Source of the DNA: CAWCBG01 sp963793845
GTDB taxonomy: Bacteria > Acidobacteriota > Terriglobia > Terriglobales > Acidobacteriaceae
Direction of reading: 5' to 3'
NCBI GenBank assembly: GCA_963793845.1
Contig: CAWCBG010000004.1
Coordinates: 124,001-188,000, forward strand
Length of the DNA: 64,000 bases
Shown in pieces: positions 9,062-17,773 of this stretch. Within the stretch, counting starts at the first letter, position 1. Each line of letters starts with the position of its first letter. The translations under genes and the position numbers were made by a program. The notes below the pieces were generated by a model. The model saw only the letters and a list, made by a program, of their open reading frames with translations, had not been told where the DNA came from and searched no databases.

Positions 9062-9242
9062 ACACCGAGGCCCGCAGCGGCCGGATCAAGGCGAGACACT
9101 CGTCGCACACAGGTAGACGGGAAATATTTAGGAGAGAGGTATTACAGAGTCTGCATTCGGAAGGGAAAAGAACGGCAAAAAAACTGCGCAGCAAGGTTCG
9201 GAAGGGCGCGGCGAGGACAGCACGTCGCTCGGCGCGCTGCAT
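9062..9242 (-). pseudogene. frameshifted N-terminal part of comF
   Basis: Starting at the ATG at 9242, the other frame reads TLLRSFFAVLFPSECRLC and VCDECLALIRPLRASVC. This is the expected ComF N-terminus, with paired cysteines leading into the CxxC of the main frame. One extra base in the GTGTGTGC tract joins the two parts. Confidence 0.65.
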
Positions 9243-9571
9243 TCGTCGAATTCGGGTTAGCGTCTCACTGCTGAAGACGATCCTCCACTCGCCGGTGCTG
9301 CCAGGTCCCGAATAGCGCCTTGAACCGGGTCTCCAGCGCCGAAGTTTTCGCCGGCGTTGAAGGCTCTTGCGCTCCGCTGGGCCGGAAGCACCAAGACTCA
9401 ACGCCAGTATAAGTAGTTTGACGCTGACGCGCAATGCCGGAAAGTGCACCTGGCGGACAGTTTCACCGAGGCTTCACGCCGCCCGGAATAAGGATCGTCA
9501 ACTCGTCGGACGGGTCCGGCCTGCTCAAACAGGGCAAGAACCAGTTTCACGAGTGTCCACTTCTGCTCACG
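9243..9571. other. intergenic region, nothing supported
   Basis: Frames are open on both strands, but none shows a recognisable protein, a ribosome binding site or a family motif. No RNA gene or strong terminator was seen. Confidence 0.4.
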
Positions 9572-12043
9572 TTAGTCGTACCGCAAGCACTCTGCCGGAT
9601 CAGTCTGGGCCGCGCGCCGCGCGGGAATGCAGGTGGCGAGCAGAGAGATGAAAATCAGCAACAACGGAATTACGCAGAAGGTGATGGGATCGGTCGGGCC
9701 AATCCCGAAAAGAAGACTCTGTATGAGACGGGCTAGCAGCAACGCACCGGCCACTCCAATCGTCATTCCGAGCAAGACGAGAGCCATGCCGTTTCGAATC
9801 ACCAGACCGAGGATGGAATTTCGCGTGGCGCCCAGTGCCATACGGATGCCGATCTCGCGTGTTCCCTGGCTCACCAGATAGGCCAGTACACCGTAGATGC
9901 CAATCGTCGCCAGAACCAACGAAATGACGGCAAATCCGGCAAGCAGCAGCATGGCAAAACGCCGCCGCGCCAGCGACAGGTCAAGGCGCTGCTCCATGGT
10001 CACCACGTTATAGAGCGGTAACGCACTGTCGATTTCGTGAATCCGTTGTGTCACTGCGCCAACCATGGCAGTGGGATCACCGTTGCTGCGCACGACCACG
10101 TTCATGGCTCGCGTGGGGTATTGCGTGTGCGGGAGATAGAAAGCAATGCGCGAATCGGAGTCCAGGGAGTATTGCTTCACCCGGCCAACCACGCCGACGA
10201 CCGTAATCCACGGAGCCTGGGTATCGTCGATTCCGCCGATGTGAATCTGTTTTCCTACCGCGTCCTGGCCGGGCCAGAGTTGCTGCGCCATGTAATCGTC
10301 GACGAGGGCCACGAGCGGATTGGCGGGCACGTCGTGATCACCAAACCAGCGCCCCTCAAGCAGAGGAATTCCCATCGCCTGGAAGTACTGGCCGCTCACC
10401 ATGCGCGTGTCGGCATTGATGAACTTCTCACCCGCCGGCGGAACGCGTCCCTTAACCGTAATCGGGCCCCAGGCATACATCTGGCTCAAAGGCAGGGACG
10501 TAACGGCTCCAGCGGCGGTGACGCCGGGCAGGCTGTCCAGCCGCTGCCACAGTTCGTGATACGCCGCCCACACGGCTTGCTTGTCCTTGTACTTCGGCCC
10601 GCTCATGGTGAGTTCGAGGGTCAAGACATTGCGCGGATTGAATCCCGGCGGCACATCCTTGGCGCGCAGGAAGCTGCGAATGAGCAGGCCCGCCCCGATC
10701 AACAGCATTGCGCACAACGCCAGTTCCGCAACCACCAGCAAATGGCGGAGACTATGGCCGCGTCCCCAGATAGCGCTGACACCGGACGAGGTACGACTGG
10801 TGTCCTGTAACGAATTCTGCACGTCGATTCCCGACGCCCTGCCGGCGGGAGCCGTGCCGAAGAGTACCGCCGACACAACCGAAATCGTAAATGTGAACAG
10901 GAGAGCGGTTCCGTCAATGCTGACGTCGTTCAAGCGGGGCACACTCTGCGGTCCCAGGACCCTGATCCAGTGAACGCTCGCATACGCCAATAGCAGTCCG
11001 AGAGAGCCTCCAGCCAGCGCCAGCAGCAAGCTCTCGGTTAGCAATTGACGCATGATGCGAACGCGGGTGGCGCCCAGAGCTGAACGTACTGCGATTTCCT
11101 TTTGACGGGCCACGGTTCTCGACAACTGGAGGTTCGCCACATTGGCGCACGCGATCAGCAGTACGAAACCAACCGCGCCCAGCAGCAGGTACAGTGTGCG
11201 ACGCACGTCGCCCACCACCTGCTCCATCAGCGGCACGATGCCGAAGGTCAAGCCGCCGTTGGGTGGGTATACCTCCGGATGATCGCGCCGCAGGCGCGCG
11301 GTAATCGTGTCCATCTCGGCCTGCGCCTGCTTCACGCCGACCCCCGGCCTGAGCTTGCCAACGATGTTGTAATCCTCGTGGTTGCGGTCCTGAGCGGCGC
11401 CGGCAGCGAGCGGAAGCGGCAGTAGCACATCTGCCTGCTCCGCACCGTCAAGGGTTGGCATCACTTCCCGCGGCAGCGAAAAGGAACGCGGCATGACCCC
11501 GACAACTTCATAAGGCATGCCGTTCAGGGTGATGGTCTTGCCAAGAATGCCGGGATCGGAACCATAGCGCCGCACCCACATCCCATAACTCAACAAGGCG
11601 GTAGGCGTCGATCCGGGCTGGTCTTCGGCGGGGACAAACAAGCGACCCTTTTCGGCGCGCAATCCCAGCATCGGCAAAAGGTTCGAAGACACACGTATGG
11701 TCCCTACCCGCTCCGGCTCGCCGTTGCCGGTGAGGTTGTAGTTGCCGCCGATGGCGATTGCTACTTGCTCCAGGCCACGATGGCCGTTCTTGATGTCGAA
11801 GTATTGCGCCGTTGAGAACCAGTCCTCCGTAATGCCCAAGCCGGGTGAGCGGTTCCAGAGGATCGCCAGGCGATCGGGGTCTTTGTACGGAAGGGGCCGA
11901 AGCAGCAGCGCGTTGACAATACTGAACACGGCCGCCGTCGCACCGATTCCGATGGCCAGTGACAGCGCTGCGGCCAGCGTGAAGGTCGGACTCTTGAAGA
12001 GTGTTCGCAGCGAATATCGAAGATCAAGAAGAACGGAAGTCAT
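9572..12043 (-). CDS. FtsX/MacB-type ABC transporter permease (acidobacterial duplicated orphan permease)
   Basis: About 823 residues beginning MTSVLLDLRYSLRTLFKSP. It has an N-terminal membrane helix (LAAALSLAIGIGATAAVFS) and a periplasmic MacB-like domain. A three-helix FtsX core follows, with KEIAVRSALGATRVRIMRQ, then a second periplasmic domain and a second FtsX core with REIGIRMALGATRNSILG. The duplicated layout is typical of ADOP proteins abundant in Acidobacteriota. No ATPase gene is adjacent, hence 'orphan'. The substrate is unknown. The reading frame is open to 12130, but homologues start at the chosen ATG. Confidence 0.9.
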   Translation of the reverse strand: MTSVLLDLRYSLRTLFKSPTFTLAAALSLAIGIGATAAVFSIVNALLLRPLPYKDPDRLAILWNRSPGLGITEDWFSTAQYFDIKNGHRGLEQVAIAIGGNYNLTGNGEPERVGTIRVSSNLLPMLGLRAEKGRLFVPAEDQPGSTPTALLSYGMWVRRYGSDPGILGKTITLNGMPYEVVGVMPRSFSLPREVMPTLDGAEQADVLLPLPLAAGAAQDRNHEDYNIVGKLRPGVGVKQAQAEMDTITARLRRDHPEVYPPNGGLTFGIVPLMEQVVGDVRRTLYLLLGAVGFVLLIACANVANLQLSRTVARQKEIAVRSALGATRVRIMRQLLTESLLLALAGGSLGLLLAYASVHWIRVLGPQSVPRLNDVSIDGTALLFTFTISVVSAVLFGTAPAGRASGIDVQNSLQDTSRTSSGVSAIWGRGHSLRHLLVVAELALCAMLLIGAGLLIRSFLRAKDVPPGFNPRNVLTLELTMSGPKYKDKQAVWAAYHELWQRLDSLPGVTAAGAVTSLPLSQMYAWGPITVKGRVPPAGEKFINADTRMVSGQYFQAMGIPLLEGRWFGDHDVPANPLVALVDDYMAQQLWPGQDAVGKQIHIGGIDDTQAPWITVVGVVGRVKQYSLDSDSRIAFYLPHTQYPTRAMNVVVRSNGDPTAMVGAVTQRIHEIDSALPLYNVVTMEQRLDLSLARRRFAMLLLAGFAVISLVLATIGIYGVLAYLVSQGTREIGIRMALGATRNSILGLVIRNGMALVLLGMTIGVAGALLLARLIQSLLFGIGPTDPITFCVIPLLLIFISLLATCIPARRAAQTDPAECLRYD

Positions 12044-12182
12044 AGAGCGGCCGTTCAAGCGCGGCCATGGCTCGCGCTTGCATTTATTAAGGGGGCACAA
12101 TACACCAATAGGGCCCAGGAACAATGTCACCTAATCCGAGTCGCACCGAAAACGGGATGAATGACGCCGTGGCGCCGGCTAA

Positions 12183-12957
12183 TCACGATCCGGAAAGAAA
12201 GTTGATCGACAGGTTGCCTTTTACACAAACTGCGTTCGGCTGATACGTGTTCTCCGGCGGATCAAACATGGGATAGAAATAGGTGCTGACTCCATTCGTG
12301 CAATTCGGTGTGCCGGTGGCACAGGTCGCGTTCGGGTTTCCACACTTGCTGGGGTAATTTTCCGGACCGATACGAGCCGTTCGTTGGTCCCTGGCAGGTG
12401 TAAACCGGCTCCGCGGAATTGCCGCTGCAAGCCAGGGTCACGGGCAGATTGTAGGAAGCACCCCCGGTATTGGCGCACTGGTTTTGTTTCCAGAGCGTAT
12501 CGGTGCAGGTTGAGGGAATGACGCTGATGTCATACCACACACAGGCAGCTCCGGAATTGAAACAGCCGGCATTGCTGGCGGCCTCAAAATTGGTTTCGAC
12601 CATGGTGAGGTGTTGCGTCTGGGCGGTCATGCAGTTGGCAGGCGCAGCGTTCAAGGCGGCACAAAAACGCGAGGAGCTATTGGACGTGTCAACCGACGCG
12701 GTACAGGTCTGGCCTGCGTTAATCTGCGTGTAGGCAGCGTTGGCACCCTTGCCGGTGTTGACGCACCCGTTCCCAGCTGAATTCCACGTAATAACCCCCG
12801 CAGCCTGCGTCAGCGTGGTAAAGCTGACATAGATCGGAACGGCTTGGCTATTCACTATGGTGACGGTGACGGTGTCTGCCAGCGCCATCGAGGAGAGGCC
12901 CAGTAGCATGAACAGGACAACAGGTACTACCTTGAAAGTACTCCTGTAACCATTCAT
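12183..12957 (-). CDS. exported Cys-rich protein of unknown function (frameshifted)
   Basis: A signal peptide (VVPVVLFMLLGLSSMALA) is followed by a beta-rich, cysteine-rich chain with GCVNTGKGANAAYTQINAG and CFNSGAACVWYDISVIPSTC. The frame as read ends at 12262, but a shift by one base near 12350 continues it: YPSKCGNPNATC, CATGTPNCTNGVSTYFYP, then NLSINFLSGS and a TGA at 12183-12185. The Cys pattern therefore continues across the break, so this is one secreted protein of about 257 residues. It is faintly thaumatin-like, but I do not recognise a named family. Confidence 0.65.
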
Positions 12958-13185
12958 CGCTTGTCCCCTTCCAGCGACAGATCATAGCCTGCTCGGTCGC
13001 AGGATGTGACAAAAATCCTGGATCGGGCAGATCGCATTCCTTCCTCGGTCTCCCGGGCGTGACGAAAATCAAGTGCTCCGGTGGTCACGTTGCGGACGCC
13101 GTCCACTCGTACACAATCCATTCTCAGGCCTGTTCCTCAACTGAAGGGAAGGAATGTAGGATAACCTGGTTCAAAGGCGGCGATT

Positions 13186-13659
13186 ATGCAGCAGCGTACA
13201 ACCAGAGTCAATGCATCGGAAGAGACCATCAAGATTGGGCCGCTGGGAATCCGATTCCTGCTTACCGGCGAAGACTCCAACCAAAGCGTCTCGGTGTTCG
13301 AGCTCCACGTCCCGGTCGGGCAGAAGCTGGCGGCGCCCGCCCACAGTAATGATGCCTACGAGGAGGTTCTCTACGGTATCGAGGGCACACTTACCTGGAC
13401 GGTTGACGGTACGCCCATCGAGGTCGGTCCTGGACAGGCTCTGTGCATCCCGCGAGGTGCTGTGCACCGCTTCGATAATCTCGGCAACGAAGATGTGAAG
13501 CAGCTAGCCATCATTTCCCCCGCGATCATGGGTCCCGCGTACTTCCGGGAAGCCGCCGAAGCAATCGAGGCCGCCGGCGGCGCTCCCCCCGATCGAGCGA
13601 AAATGACGGAGTTCTTCCGCCGTCATGGCATGACGCTAGCCGCACCTCAGCCTAAGTAG
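13186..13659 (+). CDS. cupin domain protein
   Basis: 157 residues and intact. A single conserved-barrel domain covers residues of about 25-115 with the two cupin motifs. Motif 1 is around PAHSNDAYEEVLYGIEG (His, Glu metal ligands) and motif 2 around CIPRGAVHRFDNLG (His). Small cupins of this sort are dioxygenases, isomerases or ligand-binding regulators; the substrate cannot be told from sequence. The C-terminus is an alpha-helical tail. It is monocistronic. Confidence 0.85.
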   Translation: MQQRTTRVNASEETIKIGPLGIRFLLTGEDSNQSVSVFELHVPVGQKLAAPAHSNDAYEEVLYGIEGTLTWTVDGTPIEVGPGQALCIPRGAVHRFDNLGNEDVKQLAIISPAIMGPAYFREAAEAIEAAGGAPPDRAKMTEFFRRHGMTLAAPQPK

Positions 13660-13846
13660 CGGCTGGCTGGCGCTATCCACCCGGCACCCGTCACGAATGG
13701 CGCGCAGCAGCATGATCGCGGCAACGGCTAGTGGGAATGACTCTCCGTTGTGAAGAACAAGGCCCAATGTCCCGATAACCTCTTCAAATTCGCAACCGAC
13801 TAGGAAGTCGCGCTCGAAAGCGGTGTGAAGCACATTTCGCCCGGCG

Positions 13847-13852
13847 TATAAT
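13847..13852 (+). promoter_or_regulatory. -10 box of the Gly/Tyr-rich protein gene
   Basis: A perfect TATAAT lies about 88 bases before the ATG at 13940. A weak TGTGAA-like -35 lies 17 bases upstream. Confidence 0.4.
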
Positions 13853-13939
13853 ACAGCCGTCTTCAGGCCACGAGAGATGCGCCGGACTGGAGCAAGTCAC
13901 CTTCAGCGCATCGGCCCGCCCGCTTCAAGGAGCTACCCA

Positions 13940-14818
13940 ATGAAGCCGTCTACCTTCCTTAAAATTCTTTGTGCAGCGCTTTTCCTCATCATGATCGGAT
14001 GGGCCCCTCAGTCCGTTTTTGCCCAGCATGGCGGACACGGTGGCGGAGGAGGTTTCCACGGCGGTGGTGGCAGTTTCCACGGTGGCGGTGGGGCCTGGCA
14101 CGGCGGCGGTGGCGGCTGGCACGGCGGCGGTGGCTGGCACGGTGGCGGCTACTACGGCGGCGGCTACTATGGTGGCGGCTACGGGGGTTTCTGGGGTTAC
14201 GGATCGGGATTCAGCATCGGTTTTAGCTGGGGACCTTTCTGGGGCGGCTACGGATATCCCTACGGCTATGCTTGGGCCCCTCCCTACTATCCATACTATT
14301 ACGCCTACCCTTATCCATATCCGTACTATGTTCCAGCCGTTGCTCCGTCCGGCTACACATCTTCCTACTCTTCCTCTTCCTACGTCTCCGGCTATGCGCC
14401 TGCTTCTCGGCCTCCTAGCAGCGCCTACGCGGCTCATCCCGCCCAACCCTCCAGCGCTCCTGCGTCTGACGGCCGCCCGAACGTCAATTACCCGGCCATT
14501 CACCAGGCTTCGTACACTCACCCGGCTCACAGTGTAACGACGCGCGCCGCTAGACCCAGCAGTCAGCCCCCCGCGAACTCGGCGACGCGCAGCCTTCCAC
14601 CGCTTAGCCCCGCTGCGCAGAACATCATCCGGGCCTTGCGCGCAATGCCCCCGGATGCCCGCCAGCGGCAGATCGACTCGGGTCGCTATAACAACCTCAC
14701 GTCTCAGGAACTGGAGATTGTGAAGAACGCCGCAGGTCTTTCATCGCAGTGGGAACAACCCGAAGTAGCGTCGCTGCAGACGAACCGAAATGCCGCGTCG
14801 CCCCCATTACACAAGTAA
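13940..14818 (+). CDS. exported Gly/His- and Tyr-rich low-complexity protein
   Basis: 292 residues from ATG 13940, which has AAGGAG upstream. The signal peptide is LCAALFLIMIGWAPQSVFA. Residues of about 32-85 are GGGG/H/W/Y repeats (FHGGGG, WHGGGG, YYGGG). Residues of about 85-150 are Pro/Tyr-rich (YPYYYAYPYPYPYY), and a Ser/Ala/Pro linker follows. The last 60 residues (SPAAQNIIRALRAMPPDAR) resemble a DUF3106-like helical segment. Such proteins are probably surface or matrix components. Repetitive codons make the region prone to length change. Confidence 0.75.
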   Translation: MKPSTFLKILCAALFLIMIGWAPQSVFAQHGGHGGGGGFHGGGGSFHGGGGAWHGGGGGWHGGGGWHGGGYYGGGYYGGGYGGFWGYGSGFSIGFSWGPFWGGYGYPYGYAWAPPYYPYYYAYPYPYPYYVPAVAPSGYTSSYSSSSYVSGYAPASRPPSSAYAAHPAQPSSAPASDGRPNVNYPAIHQASYTHPAHSVTTRAARPSSQPPANSATRSLPPLSPAAQNIIRALRAMPPDARQRQIDSGRYNNLTSQELEIVKNAAGLSSQWEQPEVASLQTNRNAASPPLHK

Positions 14819-15262
14819 ACACTGATAGCCCGTGTTGCTTGCGTTATCCGCTCTCCGCAATCTAGCTGTGGGTGCCCCACACATTCGCGATTTTCGAATG
14901 TGTGGGAGATGACGGTCTGTCTGACGCGGCCTCCGCGATCGGAGACCGCTCGTTCCGATTCATTCCAACGGCAGGAGTGAGTGCGGCAACCGCTGCTCTC
15001 GAATCCACCGGGATTCAACGTGGCGTGCCCGCATCCAAATAGGGACAGACGGCAGGGCCAAGGTGATCTAGCGGGCCCTGGAGAGCCGGTTTGGCTGAAC
15101 CGGACTCACTCAACCATCCTCCCTGCTCCACGATTTGCTTAAAGCCGCGAAGGCGTTCCCCATCCAATGGGGCACGAGGATGATCGACTATAGGACAGGC
15201 CCCGCCCTAGCGAAAACCGCGCTTGAACGGGGCACCCGCCGTGTGTATTGGTACGACTTGTA
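14819..15262. other. intergenic region with one strong hairpin
   Basis: No gene is supported. The only clear structure is the palindrome at 14876-14906, and the rest has scattered short inverted repeats of the dispersed kind seen elsewhere in the window. Confidence 0.5.
14876..14906. repeat. perfect 12-bp inverted repeat
   Basis: CCCACACATTCG (14876-14887) is repeated inverted at 14895-14906 with a 7-base loop. It is not followed by a T-run, so it is a dispersed hairpin repeat rather than a clear terminator. Confidence 0.7.
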
Positions 15263-17363
15263 CTAGTACGGTCGCGGCGGCCCGATCAACGGAGTCTTGA
15301 CGGGCTTCGCCATGCCATAGAAGACAACCACGCCCTGTCCGGCGCCTTGAGTTTGTAATGCTTCATCGACCTTGCCGAACGCATCCGGGTAGTTCTGCCA
15401 GTTGTTGGTAACCCAAACATCCCCTGCGGGACCGATTCCAAGGTCAACCTGCAACTGCAACCCACCACCGACATAGCCGCCGGGAGGCGAAATGGCTTGA
15501 CCCGTCTTTACGCCGGGCGGGCAGTGCTCGGTCCGAAAGCCGCACAACTCCACGATTCCGGCCGACCAGCTGCTAAAGTTGGGGATCCAGACGTTGTCGT
15601 TGCCATCGACGGTAGCCGTCCAGGGCGCGGCGATGCCATTGCCAGACACCGGAGAGAACGGTGCCTCGGTGCCATCAGGACGCAACACCGTGATGCTGCC
15701 GCCCGACTCGTATCCGGGCGATTGCGCGGCTAAGGCAGGGACCAGCACCTTGGTAGCTCTTGCTCCGGCGTCTGGATCGTTGTCGACGTTGAACTTGAAC
15801 GCGGCCAGCATTTCGGCAAACTTCAATGCGGCCCGCGCAGAACTGCCCAATTTGTTGGAAATCCAGACGTTCCCCAGGCTGTCAACGGCGAGACCGCTGG
15901 CGGAATATCCCACCTTGAAGGTTTCGACTTTGCTGGGATCGGAAGCAGGGAAACGAACCACGTGGTCCGCGATGGCGTTGGTAATCCAGATGCGGTCCTG
16001 CTGGTCAATGGCCAGCGCGAACGGCCCGACCAGTTTGCAGGGGTTCTTCAGCGGATCGCCCGTCTTGTTCTGGCAATAGAACTGGACCTTGGACGGATCG
16101 CCTTGCGGAAGCTTTACGACCTGGCCCTTGATCAGGTCGAGGGCCCAGATATCTCCACTCGGCGTGGCGATGATGCCCTGCATCTGGCTGATCTGGCGAT
16201 TGAAGTTCCAGCCCTCTGGCGGCGAGAGCGGCTTGCCGTTTTTGTCGAACTTCGTGATGTTCTGGCCGGTAAAGCTGGTGGGCCACGCATTGTCCTGCGC
16301 GTCGAGCGTCAAGCCGAAACCGGGGCCTGCGATGCCGCCGCCCCTGAAGCCCAGGGGGCTGGGGGAAAGCGGTTTACCGTTGGGGGCGAACTTGGAGAGA
16401 CCTCCAGTCCATGAGGCGTCCTGATTCTGAGCGCCGACCGTGAAGTTGTCGGCAACCCAGGCGTTGCCCTCGCTGTCGATCATCAGCTTGCCACCTCCGC
16501 TGAGGCCGCCGCCGGTGAACTTGAGCGGGAAGATCCAGGCGCTCGGCGCAAAGGTCAAATACGGCAGGAACGGCGTGGGCCGCGAGCAGCTTGCCGGGTT
16601 CGAATTTTGGTTGTGGATAGAAATAGTTGAGCAGGTCGAAAACTTTGTCAGCCTGGTGCGAGGGGTCACGGACGATAGACTCAGTGGCCGCCAGCGTGTC
16701 CTTTGGGTAGGCGCCCGTCGGAGACGTGGCCACGTAGAAAAGACTGCTGCACGCATCGGACCGCAACCGCGTAACGCACGCTGCCAGAATGCTGGATAGT
16801 GTAGCGAAGTTGGCCATCGTCGGTGTCTGCGCGCTGTTGAGAGCATCCAGAATCGTCGCACCATAGTCGCCGGTTTCGAGATCGACAAAATTGGGTACGT
16901 TGCCAGCGGCAATACGGAGCTGCAGCGGCGAGCCCTTAATCGCCGCGCCGTCGATGAACTGGGTATGGGTGATGACCGAGGCCAGAGTCGTCATTTCGTC
17001 GATCACGACTCGTGCCGGCGGCGTGCCGCCCACCACGGCCAGCAGCGCGATCGCCGGATTGTTGCCACCCTCCTTGTTTCTCGCAGGAATGCCTCCGCCC
17101 GCCGTGAGGTAGAGGCTCGAATCGTCTGGCGCTCCCGCGGAGCTTATTTCAAATCGGCCTTCGTTGTCGGTCTTGGTTTGCGCGAGCTGCTTGGGTGCGT
17201 CAGAACTTGCAGCCCAAAGTGTGACCGTGGATTGAGCGACAGGCGCTCCTCCGCCCATTACCTGACCTTTTATGTCGGCGGCGAAGGCCCGAGTTGCCAG
17301 GAACATGCCTGAGATGGCAAGGGCAGCTAATGTCAACTTTACAGCGGGTGTCCGAGAGCGCAT
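15263..17363 (-). CDS. exported protein with carboxypeptidase-regulatory-like domain and beta-propeller (frameshifted)
   Basis: The gene starts at the ATG at 17363 with a signal peptide (LAALAISGMFLATRAFA). An early domain, ADIKGQVMGGGAPVAQSTV, looks like a carboxypeptidase regulatory-like (CarboxypepD_reg) sandwich. A middle region with several Cys follows, and then a propeller of NHL/SMP-30-like blades (DSEGNAWVADNF, DAQDNAWPTSF, GDIWALDLI, DSLGNVWISNKL, DGNDNVWIPNF) runs to 15263. The two halves are in different frames: the first runs on into nonsense after about 16585 and the second starts there, so one base is missing or extra in the GCGGCCC tract near 16575-16585. The full product would be about 700 residues. 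Vgb-like lyases share the propeller, but no catalytic residues can be assigned. Confidence 0.72.
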
Positions 17364-17773
17364 TCCTTTTTCTCCTTCTGGTTACTGACCAAGGCGCGAC
17401 GAGGTTCGCATGTGGGCAGTTTCGCACCAATTCTACGTGAGGTCTGCTGTAGAGCGGAAGGATGGCTGGCGATAACAGGCCATGTCGTAGGTAATCAGCG
17501 AACGGGGACGCCCCCAGGGATTACGAGTGACTTGGCGATTTCACACCAGTTAATCCCCGACGACTTCACTGCACGATAATTTGATTTGCCGACGATCCAC
17601 TCGGGATTGTTTTGGCCGTGGCCATTTGGCGGTTCGGGCGTTATACGTCCATGTGGCTCTGCTAAAGGCGGTCGCCGGCTGCTGGCCGACCTCCCGCAAG
17701 TAATCTCCCCAAAAGCCGATTTCGGGCCGACGTGACGAGCGGATGCTGCTCGGAGCATTAGGTTGGCAGGTAT
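17364..17773. other. intergenic region, no gene
   Basis: The 87-residue frame on the minus strand has no ribosome binding site or family signal. The region carries a GCCATGTCGTAGGTAATC block at 17479-17496 that recurs with one mismatch at 20780-20797. Confidence 0.4.

Noticed and set aside
13636..13833. 65-codon minus-strand frame after the cupin gene
   Set aside because: It overlaps the cupin end and has no ribosome binding site or family signal.
14704..15018. 104-codon minus-strand frame
   Set aside because: It covers the hairpin at 14876 and has no coding character.
17495..17758. 87-codon minus-strand frame
   Set aside because: Composition unlike coding sequence and no ribosome binding site.
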